NCBI GenBank assembly: GCA_038098605.1
Contig: JAZDUA010000269.1
Location: 1,218,001-1,282,000, forward strand
Source of the DNA: Gryllus longicercus
Lineage: Eukaryota; Arthropoda; Insecta; Orthoptera; Gryllidae
Direction: 5' to 3'
Length of the DNA stretch: 64,000 bases
Position numbers and translations under genes: made by a program. How positions within the stretch are numbered: position 1 is the first letter of the stretch; every line of letters begins with the position of its first letter. The notes beneath the pieces were generated by a model. That model searched no databases. It saw only the letters and a list, made by a program, of their open reading frames with translations, and was not told where the DNA came from. Below are positions 34,080 through 44,479 of the stretch, piece after piece.

Positions 34080-34466
34080 CTATTGCGATCCACATCCACG
34101 AAAACGGGAATAATTCCAACGCGCTGTTCTAGGAGTGTAAGAACAAGCGGCCACAGAACTTGCACGGTTCAGCGACGCTCGAAGGCGAGTTGCCGCCGGC
34201 CTTGACGCGAGAAGACTAGCGTTGGAGAAATGAGGAGAAAAGTAGGAGAAGTGAGGGGAAAAGGGAGGAGACTTGAAGGGCTCATTGGACCTCACTTGCG
34301 TGCGGGCGACTGCGAAGTATACTCTCCGGAATTTGCACCTGGAAGGGAATACGCTACAAGTACGTTGGATTTGGAGAAACTACTGAACGTTGTCGCAATG
34401 AAAATCTCTATTACGAGATTAACGCCTATAGATTTACAATTAAAACAACTGTGTGAAGTACGCTAA
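34080..34466. other. GC-elevated block, possible unrecognised exon or promoter
   Basis: Open on the plus strand from an ATG at 34230 (78 codons) and on the minus strand for 71 codons. Neither translation is recognisable. Confidence 0.25.
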
Positions 34467-34479
34467 CGCAAGTTAAGAA

Positions 34480-35970
34480 AAAGTGAAACGAATGTGATTA
34501 TAATTAGACGACCGAACAAATACGCGGATAATCATTTTAATCTTTGGATTTTGGAATTTGGTCTATGGGATTCTGAATTTGTATTGTGGTTTCAGATAAT
34601 TTATGCTGATTTCGACGGTCGGAGAGCGCTGAATTACTTTGCACACCGCGGGTAATTAAGATATTCGGAGCCAGCCGTAGCTACAGGTCTACAGGATCCG
34701 GAAGAGGCGTACTTTGGCAGGCTGATTCATCGGATTCACAACGCAGGCGACGTTCTAATGGCAGTTCCTAACAGAATATAACCAGCGTGATCAAGTAAGC
34801 CCTTCAATTATTTTTGCATACATTTTGAGAAGGGAGCATATAAGGAACGGAATACAAACCCATGGTGTTTTAAGAAGATGAACAAATTGTAGAGAAATTC
34901 AAGTTATTGAACAGTATTAAACCACGCATTTTTTATTGTAAGAATTATTCATCTCTGTGGTTTTCCATTGTGTAACTGTGTATTTTGTAAAAGAGTGAAT
35001 TTAAAAGAAGGGAATTAGTTGAGAAACTAGTTTCAAAAACTGAATAATGAAAATAGGGCTAGATGTGAATTATGCAATGTGTTATTTTTATCACATTGTA
35101 CTTCTTTCTTGTACTAATTTTGAAAGAACGTTTAAATTGAGATCGACTGTTAATGGAATTAAGCCAGCTGTTAATTTGATATCTTGATTATTACACGTCT
35201 AGTGAAAGGTTTAAAATTCAGTTTAAAAGAAAGTCTGTTTAGTTATAAATGAAGACTAGAACAAAAGTGTAAGGTAAGGTCCATTTAATGAGAGATTTTC
35301 AGGTAGACAAAAGTGTACCCTGCGAAGGGGCAAAGTAATTTAAATTTTTAATTTATAACATGCAGTTATTGCGAGGTTTTCTTTAGTACAAGGTAATGCT
35401 TATCTTGTTATCAAAGTGTTTTCATTTATGAACTATTGGAGTGTATTTGAAAGTTTTTCTTTGAGCGTGTTTTATTTTGTTTCTGTTATTTTATTTCTGG
35501 GTTCTTGTATTGAATATAAGAATTTGTTCATGCATTTCTTTATTGTTCAATTTCACAATCGAGAAAGATTACACACGCCGTGAGTCCAAAGGGGAATCGT
35601 ATAAGTAATTTTTCAGGTGATAGGATTAAAGCTTGGTCAAGACGATAGGTTGTCTGTAGTGTCTTTTTTTATACAGATGCCGAAACTTAAATTCATGGAA
35701 GTACAGTAATTGATACACCTCACTCTATGACTGGACGGGACATATGTAAAAAGTAAAAGGTAGTTTAAGAAAAATAGGGTGGAGGTTACATTACTGCTCC
35801 CATTGCAATAATAATATCCAACATTTCAAGTGATATTTAGCGAACAATTTCACGAATTAACACATTACATGAATCGAATGAATGATTAAAATCACAGGAA
35901 TTATGAAAAAGAGAAATATTACTAAAAACTGCTACTGGAATATGTGTAACTTTCGTACCATTCCGAATTA
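34480..35970. other. No gene seen
   Basis: AT-rich. GGTCGGAGAGCGC and the following 180 bp (34615-34790) are a little GC-richer, but no LTR or frame could be shown. Confidence 0.4.
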
Positions 35971-35974
35971 TTTT

Positions 35975-36425
35975 CTCCTTGAATAACTTATAATCAAGTA
36001 AAATATGAACAACAGTTTATAAGGAAACGATTTCAACTGTCTTAAAGAATACTTATATTCTAGTTCTTTTGAAGGCGAAGAGTCCCTTTCTTAACTATGC
36101 AGGTTTCACATGATTTGCAACATGTTTCGGGAATAGATTGCTCCGGTCATCAGGTAAACTAGCAGAGCACATCAAATATATGTATTTATTGTCGAACATC
36201 GGCAACTGCCGTGCCGACCGTCAGGTTGGCCGAGAAGTGAAATCATGTGATAACAAAATAATATAGAAAAGTTATGCAACAAATTGTGTGTATAAATTAA
36301 AGTGGAACTCCTCCCCTTCATAAGAATAGGTATAGAAATATTCATAAAGACAGTTGAAATTATTTTCTGCATTACACTGTTGTTCATATTTTACTTGATT
36401 ATAAGTTGAAGTTGAAGAAGAATTG
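35975..36425. mobile_element. Inverted-repeat element, ~110-bp arms, 450 bp
   Basis: Left arm (about 35977-36090) and right arm (about 36302-36424) are complementary, with a core of CTTATAATCAAGTAAAATAT and GAACAACAGT. The interior on the minus strand reads ACCTGATGACCGG, then TTCCCGAAACATG. No coding capacity. Confidence 0.8.
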
Positions 36426-36507
36426 TTTTTCTTTGACTTCTACTTCACTGGCACTGCAGCAGTGCTAGTGTGGAGCGCCAGTATGGAGTCCATACTATTA
36501 TCGCGGG

Positions 36508-36532
36508 TGACGTCATGGTTGTCATAGCAACC
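36508..36532. promoter_or_regulatory. CRE next to an RFX X-box
   Basis: TGACGTCA at 36508-36515 is a full CREB/ATF site. Two bases later GTTGTCATAGCAAC (36518-36531) fits the X-box bound by RFX factors, with both half sites intact. The surrounding 150 bp is GC-rich. X-boxes typically sit just upstream of ciliary genes in animals; which gene this would serve is not visible. Confidence 0.55.
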
Positions 36533-36619
36533 GGCGGGGCAAGCTGCCTACTGGAAGTGGGGACAAAGTAAAGGGCGGCTTCTTCACTTCAACAGCCGCG
36601 TGGTCGGTGGCGTACTCAT

Positions 36620-37115
36620 TCGATGTCTTCGTGAATTTAATTGTCCAGTTGAAATTTAAAAATCCACTTATGTTTCTATTAAATTGAAAATGATGGTATT
36701 ACGTGACACGGAAAATAAATTTAAAATATAGGTAATTCTTATATAAATAATTGGTAAAGTGCCACTTCCCTTCTTTCTCCGCCCCTGATGTGAGGTAAAC
36801 TATTCATTCCCTTTGATGTCTAATAGATGATTTGATAAATAAGAATCTGGACAACGCCGAATACTTTAGCTGGTCTATAATATAATCCATATTTCTCATT
36901 GTTTCGGCCGGAAACCGCTGAAATGTTTGCTTTGCGCCCATCGTTTGACAACTACACATGTAAGAACTCGTGTTTTTTGTTGGGGTCAAAATACCATTGG
37001 ACCATAGCATTAAACGGATCTACACCTCATATACCGCTTTCATGACACGGTATTGTATTCAACATGCCAGAACGTGAGTCGATTTTCTATTTAGAAATAA
37101 GTTAATGAAAGAAAT
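36620..37115. other. No gene seen
   Basis: Downstream of the X-box on the plus strand there is no recognisable first exon within 500 bp. Confidence 0.4.
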
Positions 37116-37121
37116 AAGGGA

Positions 37122-37336
37122 TTTTTTTGTCATTTAAGGTCGCAGGTCATTAGCGACCACTATTGCTTGAAACGTTACGGTAACTACGAGGATGACACGA
37201 TATTATGATGATGATAAGGGTGTGAAGGGTCGAACACAATACAACCATACCCGAGGCGGGACTCGAACCCGCGATTCTTCGGTCCGAGATCGCTACGCCA
37301 CTACTGCCTTAACGATCTTGGCCATCCGGACCGGCA
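37122..37336 (-). mobile_element. SINE family A, copy 2
   Basis: Minus-strand head with A box GGCCAAGATCGTTAAGG and B box GGTTCGAGTCC, sharing body with copy 1. The poly-T at 37121 on the plus strand marks the tail. Confidence 0.8.
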
Positions 37337-37339
37337 ACT

Positions 37340-38635
37340 AAGAAATTGTTTCTTGTGTTTCTGTTCATTATAATTTGTCCGTTAACACCAGGTTTCTTGC
37401 TCACATACATATATTTTTGCATTAGCCTATAATCCATTACGATCATCCATGGAGATCAAATTCGTCTGGTTTGGACGAATTTTCGGATTGTCTATTAAAA
37501 ATAAGAGCACCTGTCTTTATACACTTGTTAACTCACTTTTTAAATGCTTCTTTATGCAAATGAATATTTCCAGATAGTTTTAAAACAGCAAAAAATTAGG
37601 CCACTGTTTATAAATGGGAGTAAAAATGAAATCAAAATTTTCGGCCAATTCCTCTTTTGCCAGTTTTCTCAAAAATATTAGAGAAGCAAGCGAATGGAAA
37701 CATTTCTCAGTAAAAACGAAGCGTTTTCAGTTTCAGAACACGCTTTTAGAAAATCGAAATCTAATATCCTATGCTGTGTTGCTGCTTTCTTTCATCTCGA
37801 CTTGAAAGTCTTATGAGAGGCAGTTCTTTTTCAGTGACGTCATGATGTACACTGAGAGAAATCACGTTTCTAGGGCAGTAACACAGTATAGGATATAAAA
37901 TGCAAACTATACAAAGTGTACACCTGATGATGGAGAAAAAAGGGAGTTACCGAAATTTTGTGCAAAATTTATCAATAAATGATATAAAATAACAGAGGTG
38001 TTTATTTTATGACCCATAACTGGGTATTAATATTACATAAAAATGACGTAATATTACTATATATCATACTCAGTGTGGGCGCCACAGCTTACGTCATACA
38101 ACAGCAAGGCTCCAAGGACAAGGTCAAATATTTGCTATTCAGGTGTTGCGTTATGGAACAGCAATTGTTTTGATATTCTTTGTATGTAAAGAATTGTGTA
38201 ATATGTCTAATGTAAATACCAGGTGTTCTATTTAAAACTGGCTTTGGGAAGATCTCGAAAAGTGTGCATCGGACCAAGATAAGTGGGTAATGAAAGTATA
38301 GACGGGGCGCATCCAATGACAACAAACTAGAGTTGAAGGTAGGGAAAAAGTTAAATGGAAACCTGTTTTTTCAATTGCAGATTCGGGTTCTTCGGGGAAA
38401 TAGTAACTTTTGTATCTAGCGTTTTCTTCGTTTAGTAATATACAGCGCTGTAGTCCACAAAAATTAAAATAAGCCAAACACGTTAAAATAGTTTTTCTCG
38501 ACAATTACGCATCAAATCTCCCAAAAAATACTGGTCAGTAATTTTCAAGTAGCTACTCAACTCGACCAGTAATACCGAACCATTCAGTAGGTAATATGCC
38601 GTAATGCAGGTTGTAGAGCAGGCTTTTACCTCGGA
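37340..38635. other. No gene seen
   Basis: AT-rich. ACCTGATGATGGAG followed by TTACCGAAATTTTG at 37921-37966 resembles the minus-strand motif of the 36-kb inverted-repeat element. Confidence 0.4.
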
Positions 38636-38639
38636 AAAT

Positions 38640-38960
38640 GGCGGTGTTCTTCTCTATTTGGATGGTGAGATCCGGCGTGGACCTACTCGTCAGGGTGCAG
38701 GGTTTTCCATATTCAGGTACCGCCCCTGCCGTGACAAGCTCCTGCCAAATCTCCCGACACGTGTGGTAGTGTGGTGAATGTAAGTGTGCGAGACGATGGG
38801 ACAATTATGAGGTAGGAAATATCGCGCCCGGTGGCTAGGGTACGACTCCGGCTTTTGCTTGGTACTGAGCTACAGAAAATTGCTGATCGGAGCAGCCTGG
38901 CCTCCTGACAGAAGTTTAATTCGACCAGACTGTATAGCTTGCGACCTGTCTATGTTTCAG
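38640..38960 (-). mobile_element. SINE family B, diverged copy
   Basis: Carries GATCCGGCGTGGACCTAC, CTCCCGACACGTGTGGTAGT and CTGATCGGAGCAGCCTGGCC in family order; the tRNA-like end is lost. Confidence 0.65.
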
Positions 38961-39235
38961 CTAAAAATCGACGTCACTCACTTCACATCCTCTTTTAGGC
39001 CTACTGTCGGCGACAGGCGCTTTCCGCGGGCAGGAAAAAAATCACGTTTGCGCATTAATGACAGCATCGCCTTGACTACGCAGCGTCGCTGATTAACTAG
39101 TTCTAAGGTTTGAGTCCTGAACGTGGTTGATTTTCTACATTTGCTAGATTCAATGCAGCCGTTGTCTAGAACAGAATTCTTACGGTCGGCAGCTTTGCTT
39201 AGTAGTTATTCATTGTTTCTCCGATAAATACCGCG

Positions 39236-39320
39236 CAAATGTCGGAGGGGTACCTTCACAAACAGGCCTTGGACAGCGAGCGATCTCTCCGGTCACATTC
39301 GTTTGCTCTCTCCTCTCCAC

Positions 39321-39358
<38 letters not shown>

Positions 39359-39470
39359 CGTTATACGCACTACTCTACCACACATATCGGGCACTTACGT
39401 GTCCCGCCAGGGTCAAGCCCCACTGATGAATATTCCTGACTGGGAGAAGCCAATGCGTAGATCGGCGCTA
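39236..39470 (+). mobile_element. SINE family B, body fragment with (AC)n expansion
   Basis: Follows family B order in plus orientation (TCTCCACTTACACACACAC, then CTGGGAGAAGCC and AGATCGGCGCTAG). The normal ACACAC stretch has grown into a microsatellite at 39325-39358. Confidence 0.5.
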
Positions 39471-39623
39471 GGTCTCACCATGGACCGAGGTAGGAACACC
39501 GCCATACTCAGAGACGTAGCTCTTCACCTTCGCGACCAATGAGCACAGACGATGACATGCCCGCAAACACCAATCAAAGCAATCAATCTACAGGAGGGCG
39601 AGCGCACGTATATTTACGCGAGG

Positions 39624-39800
39624 AAAATAATACCTAAATGACGCCTCTGAGCTAAATTCAAATCGCCAGTTTCTCGCCCAAGAAATACCTCCTTTCTCTG
39701 CTAGTTGGTGAAAGGAGCGTAGCGAAATTTGCGTGGTCAGATGGAAGAGCAGGCCTCATGGCCTGAGTCTCGCCACGTAAAATAAGGCTCAATTCAATAC
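39624..39800 (+). mobile_element. SINE family D, 5'-truncated copy
   Basis: Nearly identical to the last half of the copy at 41018-41371 (CTAAATGACGCCTCTGAGCT, AAATACCTCCTTTCTCTGCT, GAGTCTCGCCACGTAAAATA). Confidence 0.85.
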
Positions 39801-40019
39801 TGTTTTTGCTTCACATTCTGTGTTCAGAATTGGTAAATACTCGAGAAATGAAAAGGATGATTATAATAGCAAGAATACTAGTAATGACGATCTTTTTTTC
39901 TGGGTCTTTTTCCAGTCGACAACCGGTTACCTCCCGATGGAACGCATAATCGACCATACACTAGACACCAACACGCTTAGGAGCTTCTCAGATCTAGGGT
40001 CGGCAGAACGCTAGGCCCT

Positions 40020-40158
40020 ACGCGACCACACATACATGAGAGACAAGGGACAAACAACCATGCCCAAGGCGGGGCTGAAACCCGCGAACCTTCACACCGA
40101 GACGCTGAGTCGGTACATGCGCCGCGTCGCCATCTCGGCCATCCATCGGATTTCGCAT
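40020..40158 (-). mobile_element. tRNA-like SINE head related to family A
   Basis: On the minus strand GGCCGAGATGGCGACGCGGC and a B-box-like GGTTTCAGCCCC are in tRNA-like positions. The body differs from family A, so it may be a separate family. Confidence 0.5.
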
Positions 40159-40170
40159 TTCTTAAGTGCA

Positions 40171-40352
40171 TCTGCGCATGCGCAGAAGATTGATAGTGCT
40201 ATCCGCTGTTATGAAGTTTGTGCACCCTCGAACGCTAAAGAACTATCAATCTTCTGCGTATGCGTAGTTCAAGTTTCGCAGCACTTTGATGAATCTGCGT
40301 ATGCACAGAAGATTGATAGTGCTGTGCGCTATGGCGTGCACAAACTTCCTGC
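40171..40352. repeat. Three alternating copies of a TGCGCATGCGCA-type repeat
   Basis: Copies at 40171-40200, 40249-40277 (inverted) and 40293-40323 share GCAGAAGATTGATAGTGCT. The first is a perfect 16-bp palindrome TCTGCGCATGCGCAGA. A second block, GAAGTTTGTGCAC, is also present once direct and once inverted. Confidence 0.8.
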
Positions 40353-40398
40353 TGATCCGACATCGGTAAAAAAACATAGATGTTAGCAAACATCGATG

Positions 40399-40472
<74 letters not shown>

Positions 40473-40835
40473 TGTAAACCATCCATGTTTATCAATTCGC
40501 CGAATAAGGGTACGAGAAGAAGGGGCAGACCCTATACACACAGCGTACTTGATGTTCATGTCTCAATGTGCGAAATGAATACGAAGAAACAAGGGCATAC
40601 AAGGGAATAAAAGGGCATGAAGGGCATTTCGATCGAGAGAGTTTGGTCGATGAAGATTGTGCAAATAGCGTTTCTTTGGTTCCAGCATATGAATAAGAAT
40701 GTTACTATGTGTTGTTATTTCATATTTTAACTTTTACAGTAATGTTATAATGAGATTTTTCATTCAAAAACAAAACATCGTTCACAAACATCAATGTTTA
40801 AAACGTCGACATTGATGACGCATACCTTTAATTTT
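40351..40835 (+). mobile_element. hAT-like element, copy 1, with (AT)n inside
   Basis: Related in reverse to 58745-59185 from GACATCGGTAAAAAAACAT onward. Both carry repeated ATCGATGT-like subterminal motifs and both encode a fragment reading FINSPNKGT followed by RGRPY. An (AT)n tract at 40399-40470 has expanded within this copy. hAT assignment is tentative. Confidence 0.5.
40399..40470. repeat. (AT)n microsatellite
   Basis: Pure AT dinucleotide run of about 72 bp. Confidence 0.95.
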
Positions 40836-41017
40836 TTTAAAATATACATTTATTCTTGAATGAATGTACATAGTTCAGTATTATGAATGTACTACATCGT
40901 ATGTTGTCAGACTAACAAATAAACATAAATTCAAATTAGAATTACTACTTGTGAATAGGAATCTCACAGAGCACCTATGGAATTAATTTATCTCTGAGAA
41001 CACGCTGAGGAATGAAG

Positions 41018-41371
41018 CGGCGGCGATGGTGTGACGGTTAGCGTACCGGACTGTTATACCCAAGCTCGCGGGTTCAAACCCGATCGAAGCCGTGGATTTT
41101 TAAGGGCGAGAAAATCCTTCGTACGCCTTCCTTCGGAGGGGAAGTAAAGCCGGCTGTCCCATGTTAGTAGATTTACTTGCATGTAAAAGATCCTCAAGCC
41201 TAAATGACGCCTCTGAGCTAAATTCAAATCGCCTGTTTCTCGCCCAAGAAATACCTCCTTTCTCTGCTAGTTGGTGAAAGGAGCGTAACGAAATTTGCGT
41301 GGTCAGACGGAAGAGCAGGCCTGATGGCCCGAGTCTCGCCACGTAAAATAAGGCAAATTCAATTTCAATGA
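41018..41371 (+). mobile_element. SINE family D, full-length copy
   Basis: tRNA-like head with A box GATGGTGTGACGGTTAGCG and B box CGGGTTCAAACCCGATC, then a body of about 260 bp ending in AAATTCAATTTCAAT. This is the best copy in the window. Confidence 0.85.
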
Positions 41372-41459
41372 ATCTAATGGATTCCTATTCCGTGGACCTG
41401 CCAGGAGCCCCTGCCCTTGGGCGCACCGTTGGCCTTTTACTGCTCGCCGTAAATCACGA

Positions 41460-41665
41460 CCCGAACAAAGGGTTATAATCGCGAAAGTTGCGAGTAATTA
41501 AACGCGCTGAATCGTCGCCGTCCGCGCGCTGCGTCCCGGCCGCGCCCGCCGCGGCCACGCGCAGCGCGAAGGACCCCGACGCGCGGAGAACCGCTGCGAG
41601 GGCTGGCGCGTCAGCTAGGCCGCACTCAGGCGCTGGCTGCTGCGACCGGCAGCTTGGTGCGTATT
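41460..41665. other. CpG-rich island, unassigned
   Basis: About 190 bp dense in CG dinucleotides. Open on the plus strand from 41488 but the product, rich in Ala, Arg and Ser, is not recognisable. It may be a promoter or exon. Confidence 0.35.
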
Positions 41666-41860
41666 TCTAAGACTCGAAGAGGTGTTGCGACCAGGCTCAG
41701 TGCAACAATGTTACTGCACTCCCTCTGACCGGGAGTTCCTAGATTCGAGTCCCCACGGTGGGAGGATTTTCGACACTAGCTTGTTAGCTAGGTAGAATTC
41801 AGTCGCTGTCTGGAGGAGAATTCCAGCTGCCGGCTGCTCTGACCGGCAGCTTAGAGCACA
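41666..41860 (+). mobile_element. SINE family B, head-only copy
   Basis: Starts AAGACTCGAAGAGGTGTTGC, has B box GATTCGAGTCCCC and ends in the first part of the body, directly before a second copy in the same orientation. Confidence 0.75.
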
Positions 41861-41865
41861 TTTCT

Positions 41866-42418
41866 AAGAGTCGAAGAGGTGTTGCGACCAGAAGAGGTGG
41901 CTCAGTGCAACATGTGATGTCCTGCACTCCCTCTGACCGGGAGGTCCCAGGTTCGAGTCACGACAGAGACAGGATTATCGACACTATCAGCTATTTCGAA
42001 TTCAGTCGCTGTCTGGAGGAGAATTTCAGCTGCCGGCCGCTCTTGTCGGTAGTTCTTTCTGGTTTCTACCATCAACGCCAGGCAATTGTCGGAGTAGCAC
42101 ACTAAGAAACGGGCCACGGAGCGTGCGCGATCTTTCTCACTTATTATTTGTCCTATCCCCACCCCTTACACATACAGTAACGCTAACACGCACTTCACAA
42201 GCTCACATGCCGGAAGATCGGTCGGGAGCTTACAGCTTGTCCCGCCTGGGGCTGTGCCTTGCTGGTGGGAGATACCTGGTTGGGGAAACCCCTCTAGCCG
42301 AGGGTAGGTCGGCGCCGGATCTCGCTCACCAGCGGGGGGAAATACACGCACTACACTTACGGGAACGATGATCTCAGTAGTTGACGCGCCCGGAATCACT
42401 ACCAACCAACCAACCAAC
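41866..42418 (+). mobile_element. SINE family B, full-length reference copy
   Basis: tRNA-like head (A box GGTGGCTCAGTGCAACA, B box CAGGTTCGAGTCACG), body with GTCGCTGTCTGGAGGAGAAT, GGGAGCTTACAGCTTGTCCC and GGTGGGAGATACCTGG, and the 3' end GTTGACGCGCCCGGAATCAC followed by an (ACCA)n tail. Length about 550 bp. Confidence 0.85.
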
Positions 42419-42544
42419 GCTCCGAGGAGGACCGAAATCGAGCAGAACAATCCGTGATCTTCAGTTGTTATGCCTTTCGCAGAGGGAATCTGGAATAATG
42501 TTTAATTGATCATTCCACGCTACTAGCCCCTAGAATTATCCTCC

Positions 42545-42680
42545 AAACTGAAGCTGAAATCGACCTATTCCTCTAGCTAGTGTCCAAATTCGTGCCACCG
42601 CCGGGACTCGAACACAGAATCTCCTCGTCAGTCACTGCAGTGACGTGAACTGATTCCCTGAGCCACGTAAGCCGGTGCTT
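42545..42680 (-). mobile_element. SINE family B, tRNA-head fragment
   Basis: Plus strand GCCGGGACTCGAACACAGAA and the flanking blocks are the reverse of the family B head. Confidence 0.65.
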
Positions 42681-42689
42681 GTTCGCGGA

Positions 42690-43790
42690 AGGAGGGCGGG
42701 GCACTGAAGGAAAGCACTCTCAAGTGTATGATTTTACAGAGATAAATCGTCAGATAAATACAAGTTTATTTTGAAACCGGTACTTATTTATAATTGTTGA
42801 TTTATTTGTGTGTTTAAGGGCAAGGTTGTACTGAATCGCGATGAGGTTGGAATTCAAAGTAATTAATGTATAATAAATACTGTGCCCTGAATGACCGTAT
42901 CAATTAAATGAAAGAGGATGAAATTACTAGATCTATTTTACGGTTAAAATTTGACCACACTGAAAACCTCCTCAAACAATACTTTACCTTCTCAAACATC
43001 TAGTTCTAAAGATCTGTGTTTTCCTAATCTCACTGCAGGTCTAATAAGGATATTGAGACAATTCGTAAAATCACGAGGAATTTTATCAGTGCTGAAGTAC
43101 AGTTTTCGATTGAGGATATGAGGAAGATAATTTTGATTTGAGATACAAGAGAAATCATGCAGGAGCAATTACGCTTTTCGGCGAAAGGTACATTACTGAT
43201 TGGGTGTAAATAATTCGTTCCGTGCGAAGTACTTATGTTATTCAGTGATGGGACTTGGAATATAGGAGCTAGAAAGGGGCATGTTGCTTATCGTTATGTC
43301 CGCTGTTGCAAACAATCCCCGTATATTGTCAGTAAAACCATTAACACGAGTACTGTCAGTTGTCGATAAATCCCGACTCAGGAAAAAAAGAGGGGATTTA
43401 TCTGAGAATTTCCAAAGCACGAGTGGTATATAATAGAACTATTCTACTAAAGAAATTAGGGCCAACAGAGTTCCAAAATGCGGTAAATATTGAAAATAAC
43501 TGAAAGCTATGTTAAAATTAAAGAGGTTATGTTATATTACCTACGCGATTTATTGAACATCGACATAGCTGTCGATGTATACGACCTTCTGAAATAGATG
43601 AGAAAGTAGATGAGTAACAGTCTGATGGGCCAGAAGGTAGAAGCGGTAAGAAAAATCGGATAGAAAAATCGATAAAGTTTTTGAGACACATCACCTTGAT
43701 TGAGGCATCTTGTATGTAGAGTTAAGCATTATTGGTTTTAATTTCACGAGTGGAGTAGTCTCTGTAACGTACATCATAGATAATCTTAAC
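42690..43790. other. No gene seen
   Basis: AT-rich sequence. Confidence 0.5.
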
Positions 43791-43799
43791 GCGAAAAAT

Positions 43800-44010
43800 T
43801 CCCCGTCCTGCCATCACCCCGTGCCTCCCGTCCTACCCGATCTCAACCTACCCCGGCTCTCCTCACCCTGGTCCGAACCGCGTCGCTCCGCCTGGCCCCG
43901 CCCCCTCCACGCCCCGCTCCGCCCCCGCCACGTTCCACCTCACCATGCCCCACAACGCCACGCCACGCCCCGCCCCACCCTGCCCCGCCCCGTTCCACAC
44001 CGCTCTAACA
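43800..44010. repeat. C-rich low-complexity block
   Basis: CCCCGCC and CCACGCC units on the plus strand for about 200 bp, surrounded by AT-rich sequence. It is open on the plus strand only because of its composition. Confidence 0.6.
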
Positions 44011-44325
44011 TGTTTGCTAAGATTATAGTTGCTACCATCATCGTTGGTGTGCGCAAATGTATTGTTGCGTATTCTCGGGAAACTTACAATAACAATTTTT
44101 GCCCTTAATATATCAAAGCCTATTAGCGCTATCGGAATAAATAATGATGCATTTTAAAGGTCAAAGTTTTTTCGGGTTTTAAGAAATGTTTAATTAATTT
44201 AGACGGATTACGGACGAATTCGTGAAAGACGGAGAGAATTCACATAAATACCGTCTTTAAACAACCACTAGAAAAAGCAGTCCTTTCAGGACATGCATAG
44301 CAGTTGAGTAACGGTCCGACCCGCA

Positions 44326-44472
44326 ATGCCCAGGAGAAAGAGGGCCCGTTTTAGGGGGATATTGTTATTATTTAGGGTACTAAAACTACTTGTGTTAGCT
44401 TTACACTTTTATAAAGGGGACCCGGATAAACGTTTTGTGGGCGGCACTCATTTCGTTACGCTACAGATGTAC
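44326..44472 (+). mobile_element. hAT-like MITE, left-truncated copy
   Basis: Shares AGGGTACTAAAACTACTTGT, ACACTTTTATAAAGGGG and CACTCATTTCGTTACGCTAC with the complete copy at 50060-50236. Confidence 0.65.
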
Positions 44473-44479
44473 TTAATCG

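Noticed and set aside
34600..34800. Possible LTR retrotransposon leader
   Set aside because: GC-richer than the flanks but no matching second LTR, primer-binding site or gag/pol frame was found.
40235..40610. Frames of alternating Tyr-Ile
   Set aside because: Translation of the (AT)n microsatellite.
43710..44108. 132-codon proline/arginine-rich frame
   Set aside because: Product of a CCCCGCC low-complexity block.
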